A stretch of 64,000 bases of DNA from Vicia villosa (GCF_029867415.1 NC_081186.1:104940753-105004752); one strand, 5' to 3'. Positions 14,745 through 28,499 are shown, numbered from the stretch's first letter. Notes: generated by a model from the sequence alone, not told the origin. Translations and numbers: made by a program.

Positions 14745-15770
14745 TATTGGTAGATAGATAATAGATGAGGAATTTTTTTAAAGAAGTTACACAAAGAATA
14801 AAACACCATAAGTAATTAAGACTAAAACAAAAGGAAAATAACAATGACAAGTAATTGTAAAAAGAGACTATAACGACCGAAAACTAAAATTATTAGGAAG
14901 GAATCAAAGAATCGAGTTATCATCCTACCATCTCAAACTTGTTTTGAGTAAGTCAGCCCTTTAATTCTCTATCGATTTAGGCATGAGTAAGTCTCATTAA
15001 GAAAATTGAATCATTTCGTAATTTTCAAATATTTGAGACTACAAAATATCAACTAAAACTATTTTGGTTCTACGTTTTCCTTTTCAATGATATCTCATAT
15101 GAATTTAAAGGTAGATGTTTGTCTTCTTCTTCTTTTTTTACATGTTGAACGCTTTCTAGGTGGTCGCATCACATGGTTGCCAATTAGAATATATGTTATT
15201 TCAACATGAAATGTTGACTAAGTTAATTTATTTTTAAAAACTTGAAATTGAAAATAATGAATTATTTAAGAGGTATCTTTTATAAATCAGTGTGACTCTA
15301 CTTTCTTTTTATGTCTAAACTCGAAGTTATCTACTTCACCTCTTCTCAAAGGTCGAAGCTTGTATTCACCAGAAACACTAAATCAGTTCACAACTAGCAA
15401 ACCTGTTGAACGCTAAAACTCAAATATTTGTTGAAAGTTGTGTGCGTTAAAAGCATTGAAAGATGTGGTTTTCAGGAGTTCCTCAAGTTGACTATGGCAT
15501 TGAAATATGCAATTTGTAGTCCCATTAAAGTATTATAAACCATAAAACATTTTCTTTGGAGTTCAAGTTGGTCTCATATATCCTTAAATTTCTTGAACAT
15601 TCTTGATCATATCATATTGTCGGTTTGTCGTATTTGATTATATTTAACTATATTCTAGATATTGTGTATTGTATGTTTTGCATGAAATAAGAGTCATATT
15701 TAACTAGAGTATATACTTCGTATATTATACTATATTCTAATCTAAATCGTACCCTTTAATTTATTTACAA
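14600..15770. other. AT-rich intergenic DNA
   Basis: No gene was recognised. A short (AAT)n run lies at about 14715-14743. Nothing supports a promoter or RNA gene. Confidence 0.5.
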
Positions 15771-15773
15771 GAC

Positions 15774-16040
15774 ATGGATTTATTTAAGGTTGTATTACAC
15801 ATTAAGGGTTATTTTGTAAAAGACCCTAAGCTAAAGTACTATGGTGGTGATGTTTATGCATATAATGGCCAAGATACAGATTTTTGGTCCTACTTTGAAG
15901 ATCGTGGCCTAATTAAGGTGATGGACTCAAAGTTTGGATAAGTTGATGTGAAAATTTGGCGGAAACATGATAGTGGGGGTTTGAAAAAAAATCTATATGT
16001 TAACCAAGTGACTCTAAACAAAAGAGAGGGTGAATTGTGA
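15774..16040 (+). pseudogene. MULE PB1-like domain fragment, copy 1
   Basis: From the ATG at 15774 the plus strand encodes a short stretch starting MDLFKVVLHIKGYFVKDPKL, followed by a GGDVYAYNGQD block and FWSYFED, then a stop within a continuing KIWRKH block. This is the N-terminal PB1-like domain found at the head of plant MuDR/MULE transposases. A clear relative, with the same YNGQD and WSYFE blocks and the same ACAAGACATG start context, sits at 44813. The copy breaks off after about 90 codons, and no MULE zinc finger or DDE domain follows. It is non-functional. Confidence 0.75.
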
Positions 16041-17560
16041 TATTTGAATTTCAAAAATCGATTTATAAAAATGCTTTAATTTAAAAAGATTTATGTTAGA
16101 AGATATATATAAACAGAGATGGAGAGGCAGAATAATAGAAAAGAGAAAAGACAAAAATAAGCAGTAAAATAAATAACAGAAATGAAAAAAAGGAAGGGAT
16201 AGAAAGATCACACTATAAATTAATTCTAGTTTGACCTAAATCATTTGACTAACTTTAGTACCCAAGAGTATCCCCTTGAGATTTACACTAAAACAATCTT
16301 AAGCTTTTGCACATGATTAGCCAAAAAAATTCATAAACAACGTGAGATTTTACAAAGGATCATCCCAAAAACCTTTCATAAACATCTAGAGCTTTTACAC
16401 AAGCTTAACTCAAAAACCTCATACAACCATAGCTTTTACACAAGCTCGGCTCAATAACTTTAACCCAATTTTTTTTTTACAAGTTTAGATTGCAACCTTC
16501 AAATCAATCACAAATATATCACAATAGAACTAAGCTCTTGAATAAAAAAATTACTATACAACGCCAATGCAACACTAGCACTAAGGAAACTCTAGCAAAA
16601 AAACAACTTTATAAAAGAATGAGAGATAGAAAGATATGAAAGAGTTTGTATTTAGAAATCTGATGTGTTTTGAAATGAGGAAAATAACTCCTTTATATAA
16701 GAAAAATGTTAGCTCAAAAAGTAAACAATTTATAAGCTTTTGACCATATTATTTGAATAAAACCATGCCTTGATCAATTAGAGTAACACCTAGTATAATA
16801 TAAATCTAGAATAATTTTATACACAGTGTTAATTGATATTGATACAACATAAGTGTTTAACGACATCATTTATATACATGTGTTAATTGATATTGATACA
16901 ACATAAGTGTTTAACGACATCATTTATATACATGTCCAAGATACTCGAAATACATCATGTGGCACATGGTATTACATGAGTGTCGAACAAAATACTAAGA
17001 TATATACATATATACAACGAAAACTACTCAAAACATCATAGAATCTTCGAACATCATCAAGCCACTTTACTTTTGCCCTTATCATGCCTTAAGTTGAAAT
17101 TCAACAATATAATGGGGTGAGATGATAATATTAGTGGATTCTCCTATTTTATGGGTTCACTCGGCTCTAAAGAGTTCGTATATGACACTCTAACTTAAAT
17201 CATTCAACTTTATCTTACGTATATACATTCACATGATAGAATAAAAGCCTGAGTATCTATGGGGTTTTGCTTCATATGAAAACATATGAACGCGAGTCCA
17301 CATAACTCAATAAATAACTATTCGGGAATGCAAACAACAAAGTATCTTTTCCGGACCGATCCCATGTTTAAGACGATGGACAAAGGTCACAGATCTCTGT
17401 CACGTCAGACATCTTTCTCTGACCTATCATACATCTAGAAAAATAGGACACAAGTCACGAAACTCCCCTCTCTAAGGAACGTCTTTCCTTGCCAAGCACC
17501 TCTAACATAGGGCCAAGACACGGGTCACAGACTTCCCACAATAATCAGAGTGTTTTACCA
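16041..17560. other. Repetitive intergenic DNA with LTR-like character
   Basis: No coding region was recognised. The stretch at about 17130-17560 is less AT-rich, with short GC-richer tracts such as GGACCGATCCCATG. It resembles the non-coding part of an LTR retroelement leading into the 35-bp tandem repeat, but no LTR pair, primer site or polypurine tract could be defined. Confidence 0.4.
16827..16934. repeat. 54-bp tandem duplication
   Basis: Two adjacent copies of 54 bp begin TGTTAATTGATATTGATACA at 16827 and 16881 and are practically identical. This points to a recent replication-slippage or unequal-exchange event. No gene is affected. Confidence 0.85.
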
Positions 17561-17561
17561 T

Positions 17562-17855
17562 TATGAAGTTCGTTCTTTTATGAGACTAACGCACTACGAG
17601 CTTCACTCTTCTATGAGACTTTAAACCACTGCGAGGTTCTCTCCTCTATGGAATTCTAATCCACTATGAGGTTTTCTCCTCTATGAGACTCTAACTCACT
17701 ATGAGGTTCACAGCTCTATGAGACTTTAACCCCCCTATGAGGTTCACATCTCTATGGGACTCTAACCCATTATGAGGTTCTCTCCTTAATGGGACTCGAA
17801 CCCACTATGAGGTTCACACCTCTATGAGACTCTAACCCACCATGAGGTTCATGCT
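17562..17855. repeat. 35-bp minisatellite, about eight to nine copies
   Basis: The marker TATGAGGTTC or a variant recurs at about 17562, 17594, 17629, 17665, 17700, 17736, 17771, 17806 and 17841, a period of 35 bp. Each unit pairs an ATGAGGTTC half with a CTATGAGACTCTAA half. Divergence rises towards the left end. It is probably part of an LTR or untranslated region of a retroelement. Confidence 0.85.
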
Positions 17856-19894
17856 TGATGTGGCACATTATCACTATAGAAAAGTGAACATATGGTACAA
17901 TATCGCTTGAGAGAAGCACATTTGAAATTGAATCATATGTTGTAATATACTATCACTTGAGGGAAGTATTACACAAGTGCAGTAACAATTGAAAGAATCA
18001 CAATTGTATTTATGTTATGAGTGTAGTATAGTATCAAAGAGAAAAGTATTATATAGTGCAGTGTCATAGAGAGAAGCATGACACCTAGGAGAGCAGAATG
18101 GTACCAAAGAAAGAGAAGAGATTTAGTCTAAGAGCATGCACGTTGTTTTAATTGTGATTGAACTTAATAGTGTCATGAATTATATCAAATTTCTATATAC
18201 TCACCCTTTTGTGTTTATTTTTGTTTGTCTTGGTCCTACGTTTGCTAAATTGCAGTAAATACAGATTAATAAATCTTGAACTTCAAATTTAAGAGAAGTT
18301 TGCTTTCACAGTGACACTTAGAAATTTGTTATAGTCATGTATTTTTTATCTAATTTTGACTAAAATATTTTAGATGTATTTTTGAAATGGAAAGGAAAAG
18401 AAAAGTATTTTGTCACTTTTATCGTTAACAATGATTTAATATTTAATTGTGAAGTGTAAGTAAAAATGTGGTACCTTGAACCAGTTGTGATAAATAATTT
18501 AGTAATTTTTTTATGTAATTTTAATCTTTTTTCTCTACTGCAAAACTACTTGGTTAAGTATTTATTTTAAAAGTATTTAAAATTTACATTGAGGATTGGC
18601 ATTTAGGTTGTCACAAATTGCACTTTATTTTATTCGATTAGAAGTAAGGCCTAATTGATTAAACGGTCTATTTTTCTTTTCTAATTGATCAAAAAACTCC
18701 TTAATTATTTAAATATTTGTCCGAATTGATTTTAGTAATTTTTATCAAAAAGATGAAAATTTTGAAATACTTTGTGTGTATTACCTTAATACCTCAAGAC
18801 CTACTTTTGTTTCATTTACATTTAACTGTTTGGAGAAACTTATATAAAAAAAACTGTTTAGAAAGAAGGAAGGGGAGAACTTTGAAAAAATGAAAGAATT
18901 GAGAGAAAAGAATTGAAAAAAATTGTTTAAAAGGGTTATGAAAGATTTGCTTTTATTCTTAACAAAAAAAAAAAAACCCTAATATAGGGAACTCAACTTA
19001 TATCAAAGTTGAATTTTTTATATTAAAGTTGAATTTTATAGAGTTTTTAAGAACTTACATAAATTTTTTAAATATATTTTACGTTGTCACAATATTATAA
19101 AAATTAAAAATATAATAATGATTAACACTCTTTTATTATTTTATACAAAATAATTCTTTCAAAATATATCAAATATTTTCTTATATTTAAAAAAAAATCA
19201 CTTTCAAAAGTCTTCCCTTCACTTTCCCTTCAAACTCTCAAACAAAAACAAAGCCTAAACGCAGGATCAAGTGAGATTTCACATCTTCATGTTCAAAACT
19301 TCAAGATCACTACTTCATATCTTCAAATTCATTGGTTGGATTAAACTTTTTCGATGACTTTCAACTAGAACTTGAACCATTTTTCTAATTATACAAGAGA
19401 TATATCTTTATTTAGATTTCATATCTAGAACCATTTTAAGAGTCGTCATCATCAAAACCATTTTCCAATATTACCTGAGCATGATATAGAACTGTTGGAC
19501 AAGTGACTACAATCACAAGAAAGAGTGGCGAATTGTGTAGGTTGAAGAACGATGTTCAATTTTAAGTCATCGATGTAGAAGTAACATACAATATACTGAT
19601 CTTCCAAAACCAAAAATGGAGAGTTTACAGTAGCTAAGGAGGGGGAAATAGCACCCTTTTATTTAGGGTTACATTCCCCTTGGAATTATTTTGACGCCCT
19701 AAAAGAGTGTAACTGTTTATATTACAAACTCCAATGAGATCAAATCTTCTTATACACATATTCCATGATAACGTGAAACTATTTTTAATGTTAAACAAAA
19801 AACTGTACAAACAATTAACCTCAGGAAAAAAAACTGTTTGATGCATTATCAAGATTCAAGATCTTGCAGCATTGATCGAAGTTTAGACAATCAT
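17856..19894. other. Intergenic DNA ending in the kinase 3'UTR
   Basis: No gene was recognised. The segment just left of 19895 must hold the 3'UTR of the minus-strand kinase gene; its poly(A) site was not determined. The rest is AT-rich without clear repeat boundaries. Confidence 0.45.
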
Positions 19895-22800
19895 TCAAAG
19901 ACAATGCCGGCGCTGGAACGGGGAACTCGGTGTCAAAAATGGTGTAGTTAAGATGTTAGGCTGCAGAGGCTGAAAAGAAAATCCCGCTGTCTGTGGAACT
20001 CCAATTGGCTGGTGTTGAACAGATCTGTCAAGAAGACAAGCCAAACGATAAATTTAACCAACCATTTCTGGCGCAGTTTGTTTGGTTAATAAAACTAATG
20101 CATATATCTAATATCTAATTAATCTATTACTATAAATTGCAGCACTTTATATTATGCATATTTACACTGATCTACGTGTACACCTATCATATGAACTTAC
20201 ACAAAAGGCACCATTTTGCTTGACTAAAAAAATATTACTGTTGAATTATTAGTGTTTTCTAGGCGGCCGAGCCTCATTCTGATGGTTTCCAAGATGTTTA
20301 TCACAAGCACTAAGAATAACTAAATCAATCACTAAATCACTTGTCATAACCTTACTCTGGTGGTTTCCGAGATGTTTATCACAAGCACTAAGAATCACTA
20401 AATCAGTTGTCATAACTTTTTACCTCAGTCGTGTGTATTTCATGTTTTTTCATATGTATTTAGATCTCTAGCAGTACTAAGTTGAATTCCATTTCAACAT
20501 GTAATATTTTTATGGAGTAATAAAATAAACTCAAACTGTAATGACATCAAGATACTGTGCATGTATGATGAGAAAATGCAGGGTTTGTGCAAGAACTTAC
20601 CCAAATGACAATGATAATGAAGTCTCTGCTGAGTTGTGAACCCCATTCTGATCAGGAGACAATAATGACCAAAAAACTATATCACACAATAAAAGGACTA
20701 TTTAGTATCATATCGAGTAAAAAAAAAGTTAACAGAAAAATTTCAAAAGAGAAGTAGAAAAATGTCATGTCTCATTCTAGAAATAACAACCAAGCTTATT
20801 AATTGGAATCGGCAAGTTGTTCCACAATGTTACTCCCTCTGTCTCGTATTAATTAAGTGTCCCTTTGCAATATATTCTGTAGCAAATTATTTGTGCCTTT
20901 AGAATTAAAATAGCAATGTAGCATTTTATTAATTTTCTCCACTACTATACCCTAATTTATTGCATTTCAACTCAATTAACCACTTCATTTACTATAACAA
21001 ATAAGGGTATTTTCCGTTGTTACTAAGAAACTGGGTCGCAAACCCGACCCGTGAAACCAGAATTTTGAGGAAGATGAACAGAAACGGCAGAAGCGCCCGA
21101 TCCCACCGCCCCTACGTGTTTGCACGGCTATCCCACCGTTCCCACCCAAATCCTAGTTTTTTCCTTCACAGGATCGTCAAGCCCTATCAAGATCGCAAAA
21201 CTGTACGATCCTGCTAGTGGGATCACGATATTGACTACCATCATCAACATGATTAATCATTATCTTAGAAAGTGTGCAAAACTCAAAGGGGCCCCTAATT
21301 TGAGACGAGGAAGTAGCATTATGTCCCTTGACAAAATGACCAATTGCAAGCCAGTCATTTACACACAAAAAACCTATTCAAGTAGCTATGACTGTTGCTT
21401 CGTAGAAGCAACTTAAGCATTTAATAAAATCTAACCAATTGCTTATCCCTATCAAAAACTGGACTTTTAGCTCCCTGAAGCACAATGATGCTTTTGTTGG
21501 TGTTTAAACAAGGCTCTACATCGACATCGAATAGAAAATAAATCTTTAGTTTTTTGCGTTTTGGAAACTACTAGGCATATAGGATCTGGTTAACGCAGAA
21601 ATTACATACACAGACGTGTCATCTACATTAGGCAAAAGAAATTTTCCCAATATCTGATGACATCACAGCAAATAGGATCTGTCAAGTTACAGCATCTTAT
21701 TATTATTGGACAGAGTTTTTCCATATATCTTCAAACAAACATTTACCACATTAGATCAAAATAAATCTAAGATGCTATAAACAGAAAACAAAGCAATGAA
21801 TCAAGATATAACATTGTCCTGGTGTCACTATGATCCTCGGCTAATTCGATTTATGCAAACCTTTTTTGACAATTGTTCAAATAAATATAGGGTTCAACTG
21901 TTTTCTTCTCTATTTTCTGGCAAAGGGGTCAATTGTTCCTTGTAAGATCTTAATGTTCTACCTCTACAGAAGGATTTCTCCGCTGTATGTATGATACTTT
22001 CTTTTTAAGTAACATAGTTCATTTATTAGAAAACAGAATGAAGATTTCCAGAAAAATAAATCAAGATTGATAAAAAAAATTCAAAATTAAAAGATATCTC
22101 TTCTCTGCAAATATAGGTAACTTAATTAGAAGGTAAGAAACTAAGAATCACCTGATTGATCTTGATGATTATTAAAATTCGAGCAAAATAGCATATTCTG
22201 CATTTTCATAATGCAATAAGTCAAACGAGATGTAAAAAGATATAATAGAAGGGGTTCAAAACAAACAAAAAAATAAAATATGGTATGATGCTGGATATAC
22301 AGCACTGTACACCAACCTCTCCCATACCACGCGATGCATTTTGGACCACATCTGCAGGAAATGACAATAATCAAATGGTCAGGAATGTTTACTATTGAAT
22401 GAACTGCAGGAGATAGCGAGAGAAAGTTTATAATATGAACATCGGCCAGGGTTGCAAAATGTACTACATCAACAGCCAAGTTTCATTCCACTAAGAGGGG
22501 TCGGGGTTGCAAAGTGTACTAAGTGAAGAATATTAAATATTGGAAAAAGCTTAGATATTCCAAAGAACTGTTAAGTATGGGTATCTTAAAAAACCAGAAG
22601 CTAGATTTGACAGAAGACTTAGATTTGAAAAGACAGCAGCTTCAATTTGTGTGCAATTGGCATTACAAATGAGGCACCTCAACCTAACTTTCGAGATAGC
22701 ACATTCGGAGAGTGATCAAGAAATCACCATAAATCTTAGATTTGAAAATATAAATTTATTTGTTAAGCAAACAAGAAAATTTCAACAAAAGAATTGTGTT

Positions 22801-25800
22801 ATTTCCATTATATTACAAACAAGCAACAATACCAACCACACTATTCTACTTAAATTGGATGTGAGAGTAATCGCTTGGGTCAAACACATTAATTACATTT
22901 TCTATAATAAAATAAATAGTTAAGATACTATACCTAAGTTTGAAACGCTGGGCTTTACAGCCAACGTCAAGCCAAGAAAACAATCATCAGGATCAGGGCC
23001 AAAATCATACAATTTCAACTCAAGATTTGGCTTTGCCCCTGAGAGCAGTGCAGAAAGAAAGCAATAAGCACTAGAGTAAAAAAAAACCTTATCAGTGCAA
23101 TTAGCTTTTGACATAGTAGTTATATAACAAACTGAAAGGGCTCAAATTAAGGATATGACACAGAACAGAAAAAGAAAATTCCTCACTCTTGTTACTCAGC
23201 TTCAGCTCAAGTGGATCACCAAGTGAACGAGGAACCCTTGTATGCACCTGTTCAGTATATGTTAGTGAACTGGAGACCTTAAGTATAATAGAACAGGTTT
23301 CATTAAAAATGTTACATGGAAGAAAGGATGTTGCAGTGACTGATCTGCATCTGGCCTCCTAGATGGGTCCCATGATAACAATTGCTGCAGAATTTACAAT
23401 GGAGTAAATACTAGAAAATATCACAATTCGGCATATATTAAAACAGTAAATATTTGGGTATTTGAATTGAAGACAAGCAGATGCTATTGACCAAAACATA
23501 CTGTGATCAAATCAATAGCTTCCATGCTAGCATTTGGAATGATATCAGAAAGCTTCATAGGTGGAACCTGTAGAACAATCGCAACAATAAAAAATACAGG
23601 ATGCATCAATGAAATGAAAAGACAATAACACAATATTACGTGACCATAATACTGCTATACAAACACTTACAACATCGTGGCCTACAAAGTCCAATAGCCT
23701 AGAGTTGTTTGCACCTATGGTGAAACAAGTTGAATCTGGCGTACCAAGAATGCAGTATATTTTGTATAGTTGATCTATTTCACTGTCAATGGATAAAAGT
23801 AATTTTATAAGATGTCACTAAAAAAACCAATAGCTTGGTTTTAGGAATCTACAAAATTCATTTTGAAGAAGTCCACAAAATTCATAGAATATACATTTTT
23901 TATATGAATTTGATAACACCTTGAGACATATAATGAAGTCATAAAAACAATATTTTCCATTAGTAAATTAGCTATTGAAAACCTGAACCGTATATATATT
24001 TCATGGTTATGCTCTAACAAAGTGTTTCAACTTACTGAAAAGAAAAAACATGTCTCCATAAAATACTCCCCCTCCTGGATCTTGATACTCAAATTTTCAC
24101 ATCATTCTATCTAGACCTATGAACAAGATTGACCTTTCTCTAATAAAAAATCAAAATTTCTTGTATTTTGATGGAAAATGTTAATGGCTTCCCATACATA
24201 TTCAAGTACAACAGTGTGTTAATTAATAGTTTATTATATGTGTAAAAGCTCAAAAAACAAGTGGGTAATGTAAATGAGTTTGTCTTGCCACCATCACTAC
24301 AGCATACAACTAAAGAGAATACATAGGACTCTTAAGATACCTTTCACCAGGAAATATGGGGGTCAAAGTAAAAAGCTCAGCTAGTATAGCACCAATAGCC
24401 CACATGTCTGCAAAAAACATGTGTTTCTTATTCACCGCCACAAGAAGAAAAACCATCTAAGAGTGAAAACATAAATGGCAAACAAGTTCGACAATATAGA
24501 AAGTATACTAAATAAAATGTAAATTCAAAGCAAAAGAAAGTGATGGTTCTACTCTACAAAGCACGGGTACTTCTAAAATGGTGAAGTACCCGCACCGAGT
24601 ACATGTAATGTATTTGTGGTACTTACTTTTTTCTCATTATTCTTGGATATTACTAAACTTAACACAATTTTTTACGTTCTAAACTTTTATTGTGATGTTT
24701 TGTTGAGAATTGAACAATTTAGTTCTCTACTGATACATTTTTTATTGACAGAAATTCTTATTTTTATTGATGTACCCGTAACTTTTTTTTAAAATGTTGT
24801 ATTTCGTATGGGTACCGAACTCGTACATATGCATCATAGGTTCTACTGAATCATAAATTAACTTAGATTAATGACACAAATTGACTGAGCATTTGGCCCA
24901 GTATAACTGCAGTCTGACTGCCTTAGTTAAATGAGTGCCACAGTTGACATTAACTCAACTTCTTTTGCCTAGAAAATGAAGTTGTAAAAAGGGATTGAGA
25001 AGGTAGTCTATGGGTATGCTTTAGGGATAAATCAAATATCCCCTAATAAAGGAGTATATAGGTATGCTTTTGGGGACTCCAAAAATGATTCTGCTTGGCA
25101 AAACCGGATTGATGCAGAAACTACAAATTGCAACTTCTACCACCAAAATCACTCTTATAGCTCCAAAAAACTAGCACCAGTACACTACTAGTAAAATAAT
25201 CTAAAAAACAACATTAATGCCTACCAACAGCAGGAGTATAACATGCGGACTGCAACAAAACTTCAGGAGCTCTGTACCTGAATTCCCAAAAGCAAAATGT
25301 GATGAAGTTGATGAAGAAATCTCTTAAAATAACATACACAACCAAACAGTCTATAAAATATCTAATGTTGCATCGAAATTGAAAAAGATAAACAACTAAT
25401 AAAGATGACATGAGAGAATATAACTCACCACCGTGTGGAAACATATTGAGTATATGGAGGCATTGATGATACTTCTCTAGCCAGTCCAAAATCAGCAATT
25501 TTAAGAACATCATTGGTCACCAGCAAATTTTCTGAATAGAACAAACTTTCCTATCAGATCATGATCTTTTTGACTCTTTTGACAGATTGAACTGGAAGTG
25601 GAAACATAAACATAATGTGCCATTAGAATTCACCAAATGAAGTTATATGCCTTACCAGGTTTTAAATCCCGATGAAAGAATCCTTTCTTGTGCACGTGAC
25701 TAAGTCCATGGAGCACTTGCTTCATAAAGCATCGTATCTCTTCCTCTGAAAAGGGTTTTTCTTTCTCTTTTATTAATTGATAAAGATTGCAATCCTGAAA

Positions 25801-27967
25801 GACAAAATAGTGTGTTAGGCACTTGCTGAGAAAGCAAGAGTCAATCCAGACATCCACCCAACCTTTAGCTTCAATATTGGAGGGTTATGGATAAATTACA
25901 TAGGAGTTAATAATATTTCCAGTAAACATGCATGTAGCACAGAGAACCGTGTAACAATATGTTATTTCTGCCAAATTAATATTTAAGGATATTATCCTGT
26001 CCCTGTTCTTTTAGGCCATAAAAGTTGTTTTTGTCAATGGAAGCACGCCATTATATCAGTAGATCGTTTAGGTAGTTCTTCAACCATTTTTGTATTCTAG
26101 AATTCTTGGATAATAATAATATCATTTCATCCTAATTACAATTCCTCCTCTTTCTGAGCAATTTTTCCTCAACATTTACAAGATTAATAGATAATAAAGC
26201 CCTCTTGATTTTGATCATTATGCATAAGAGATGTAAAAAATGTAAGTAAAAAAATTTTAATATCTAAAAATCACTTAACATGCTGAGATGAAATTTAAAT
26301 GTAATATATAAATTATACTAAGTGAAGGAATAAATAAAAATTTAACAATAAAGATTTATTTACCATGTATTCAAAAATTAAAAAGAGTTCATTATTTTCT
26401 TTAACAACTTCTCTCAACTTTATGATATTTGGGTGATTCATTTTACGGAGGGCCTGCAGAAGAAATGCAATGCACATTAGTGGAGACAAATCAACATTCA
26501 AATAAGAGTCAATTTGATTTGAATATAATTTTAACCAAATAAAGTCTTAAATTTTATTGCAGATTCAAGAATGTGTGAAAATCAGCTTGAGTACAATAAA
26601 TCTACTATAGCGCATACCTTAACTTCTCTTAAATTTGTGTATTCTTCCCAAAAGCAAAATTTTCTTTTCAACCTTTTGACAGCAACCTGATAGATAAAAT
26701 GAGAATAGGAGCATAAAGGTCAAAAAGATATTCCAAAATGTAACATCCGAAAGTACAACTTTATGGAATAATACCACCTCGTGAGAGGGAGGAGAAAGAA
26801 AGTAAAACATGCTTTTCAGCTTTTGTAATTTATACAAAACTGAGATATCCGTTTCGACCTTTAATACAAAATGTATGTATGAATGTATAAACACCTTTAT
26901 TTTTATTGCATCCCCCCACAAAATACCCATTGTCACATCTCACTTTAAACATATTATACATTTGCTCTAGACCTAAAATTATCAGAGCTATTATTATTAC
27001 ATAAATTTAATAGTTATCATGCAGAACACAGGGAATTATCACGTGTCTTGACGGTGGTCCTACATTCTAATGGGAGAGGTCTTGCAAAAGGCATTCCAGT
27101 TTGAGGTTGCCTTTCATAAGTAAACTCAATTGTTCAATAGACACGGTCCAAATTCAATTCTTATAGATTTGTGATTAATAATACATCATACTGCCTTCTT
27201 CAACATCTCTGAACAAATATTTGATATACAACATGTTTGGTTCATGAGTATGTGTTTCTGCCCGTCAGAACACTAATGTTGGAAGAAGCAACATGATGTA
27301 TTAACCGCTAAACTATTAGAATTGAATTAGGAGTTTAGGACAGGGCCAGTTGAACAAGAGAATTACTAATGGAGGTCACCCTCAGGTTGGTGATAATACA
27401 TGGGTTGCCCAGAATATAAGGATTTCTCTTTTAGCCCATTTAACACATATATAAAGAATATCTCCCCCGCAGGAGTAAGGATCTTGGACTCCTTATTTCG
27501 ACTACTCCTATATTGTGGTTGACTTAACATCGGAGTGCCATTTGCAGGTAGCCCCCCTGCCCGGCCAGCAAGTAGGACCAGCGTGTTTTGTAAGAGAAAG
27601 ATGAAAACTGAAATATAAGATTTGAGGATACAGAGATAAAGAAAGGAAAATGTTAAAAACAGTTATTTGGGGATGAATATGACATGCCACAGTGAAGGAT
27701 AACTTATACCAGATTGCTAGAAGAACAAAAGTACATGAATATGCTGAAGGTGAAAAGTTTACTCTTAGTTAGCTAAAGTTACTTACAATCTCAAAAGTTC
27801 TCATATCACGGGCTTTATATACATGACCGCAAGAACCATGTCCAAGCTCTTTCAAAATTTTATACCTAGAGAAAAAAACAAACATGAAATAAATTAATCT
27901 GGGGGCATTATTGAAAGCCTGACAATTGTACACAAACCAATAGATGAGAAGAAACTAACCTTTCCAT
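19895..27967 (-). CDS. MHK: MHK-type (MAK/RCK-like) serine/threonine protein kinase
   Basis: Seventeen coding exons keep frame (435 aa): 27960-27967, 27787-27865, 26618-26686, 26364-26453, 25656-25794, 25429-25531, 25225-25277, 24341-24407, 23671-23782, 23502-23567, 23316-23384, 23187-23247, 22934-23038, 22317-22351, 22152-22197, 20601-20676, 19895-20024. The kinase domain (about 4-284) has the glycine loop GHGSCGHV (11-18), VAVK with Lys33, HRDLKPEN (Asp125), DFG (142-144) and WYRAPE (163-168). The activation loop reads TQY at 156-158, where relatives usually have TEY or TDY. The C-terminal tail (285-435) is plant-specific, with a [18 protein letters not shown] block. The first coding exon supplies only ATG GAA AG, so the start depends on that tiny exon. 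Family members phosphorylate Ser/Thr; the plant role is poorly known. CDKF-4 naming in other species is equivalent. Confidence 0.93.
20265..20420. repeat. Imperfect direct repeat in the last MHK intron
   Basis: A block reading TGGTTTCCAAGATGTTTATC, then CACAAGCACTAAGAAT and CACTTGTCATAAC, is followed by a second, slightly diverged copy (TGGTTTCCGAGATGTTTATC at about 20357). It lies inside the intron between exons 20601-20676 and 19895-20024 and leaves both splice sites untouched. Confidence 0.7.
20832..21060. mobile_element. Stowaway-like element end in an MHK intron
   Basis: The sequence TACTCCCTCTGTCTCGTATT at about 20832 matches the TIR style of Tc1/mariner Stowaway MITEs (CTCCCTCCGTC), preceded by a TA. 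A matching inverted end was not found downstream, so the element is truncated or its right end has decayed. The unusual GC-richer sequence at 21030-21260 that follows could be a second insertion; I do not recognise it. Confidence 0.45.
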
Positions 27968-28499
27968 TTGTAAAATTTATAACACTATAGCCAATAACAC
28001 TTCAAAGAAACTGGAACGGATTCCATGAAGAGGTGTCTAACTGTCAACACTGTGTTGGAACTTGGTTTGAAGATGTAATTTAGATTTGAAATGTAGCATG
28101 AAGCATTTAATATCACCAATAACCCACTTTTCATGGTAGAAGGGATCCACAAACGGCAAGCAGTATGTCAACGTGTTGCAACCTTTAGAAATCCTGTTGA
28201 CTTGGCAGTTTCGATTGTATACTACAAAGTTGATCCATTATGATTCGTCAGCTTCAAATTGAGTTAGTGTATTGGAAAACAGGTGATAAGCTGCAGTAAA
28301 AAATAACATATAAATTTTAGTTCCTTTAAAAATTAATTACCACCTTACACATCAAACCAACAACAAAAGTACAATATTAGAAAAATACAGTAATAATATA
28401 ACATTTTATTGTACAAACTCAACAATGAAAAATCACTTCACGTTCAACCAATTCTAACGTTTGCCTTTCATTTCAACTCACTCATGACAGACTCTAACC

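Noticed and set aside
17562..17855. Regular repeats as a possible CRISPR-like array
   Set aside because: Units are contiguous with no unique spacers, and the DNA is plant nuclear.
25185..25200. CACTACTAGTAAAA as a CACTA transposon end
   Set aside because: Only one short motif without a partner end or a 3-bp duplication; it lies in the MHK intron and is likely chance.
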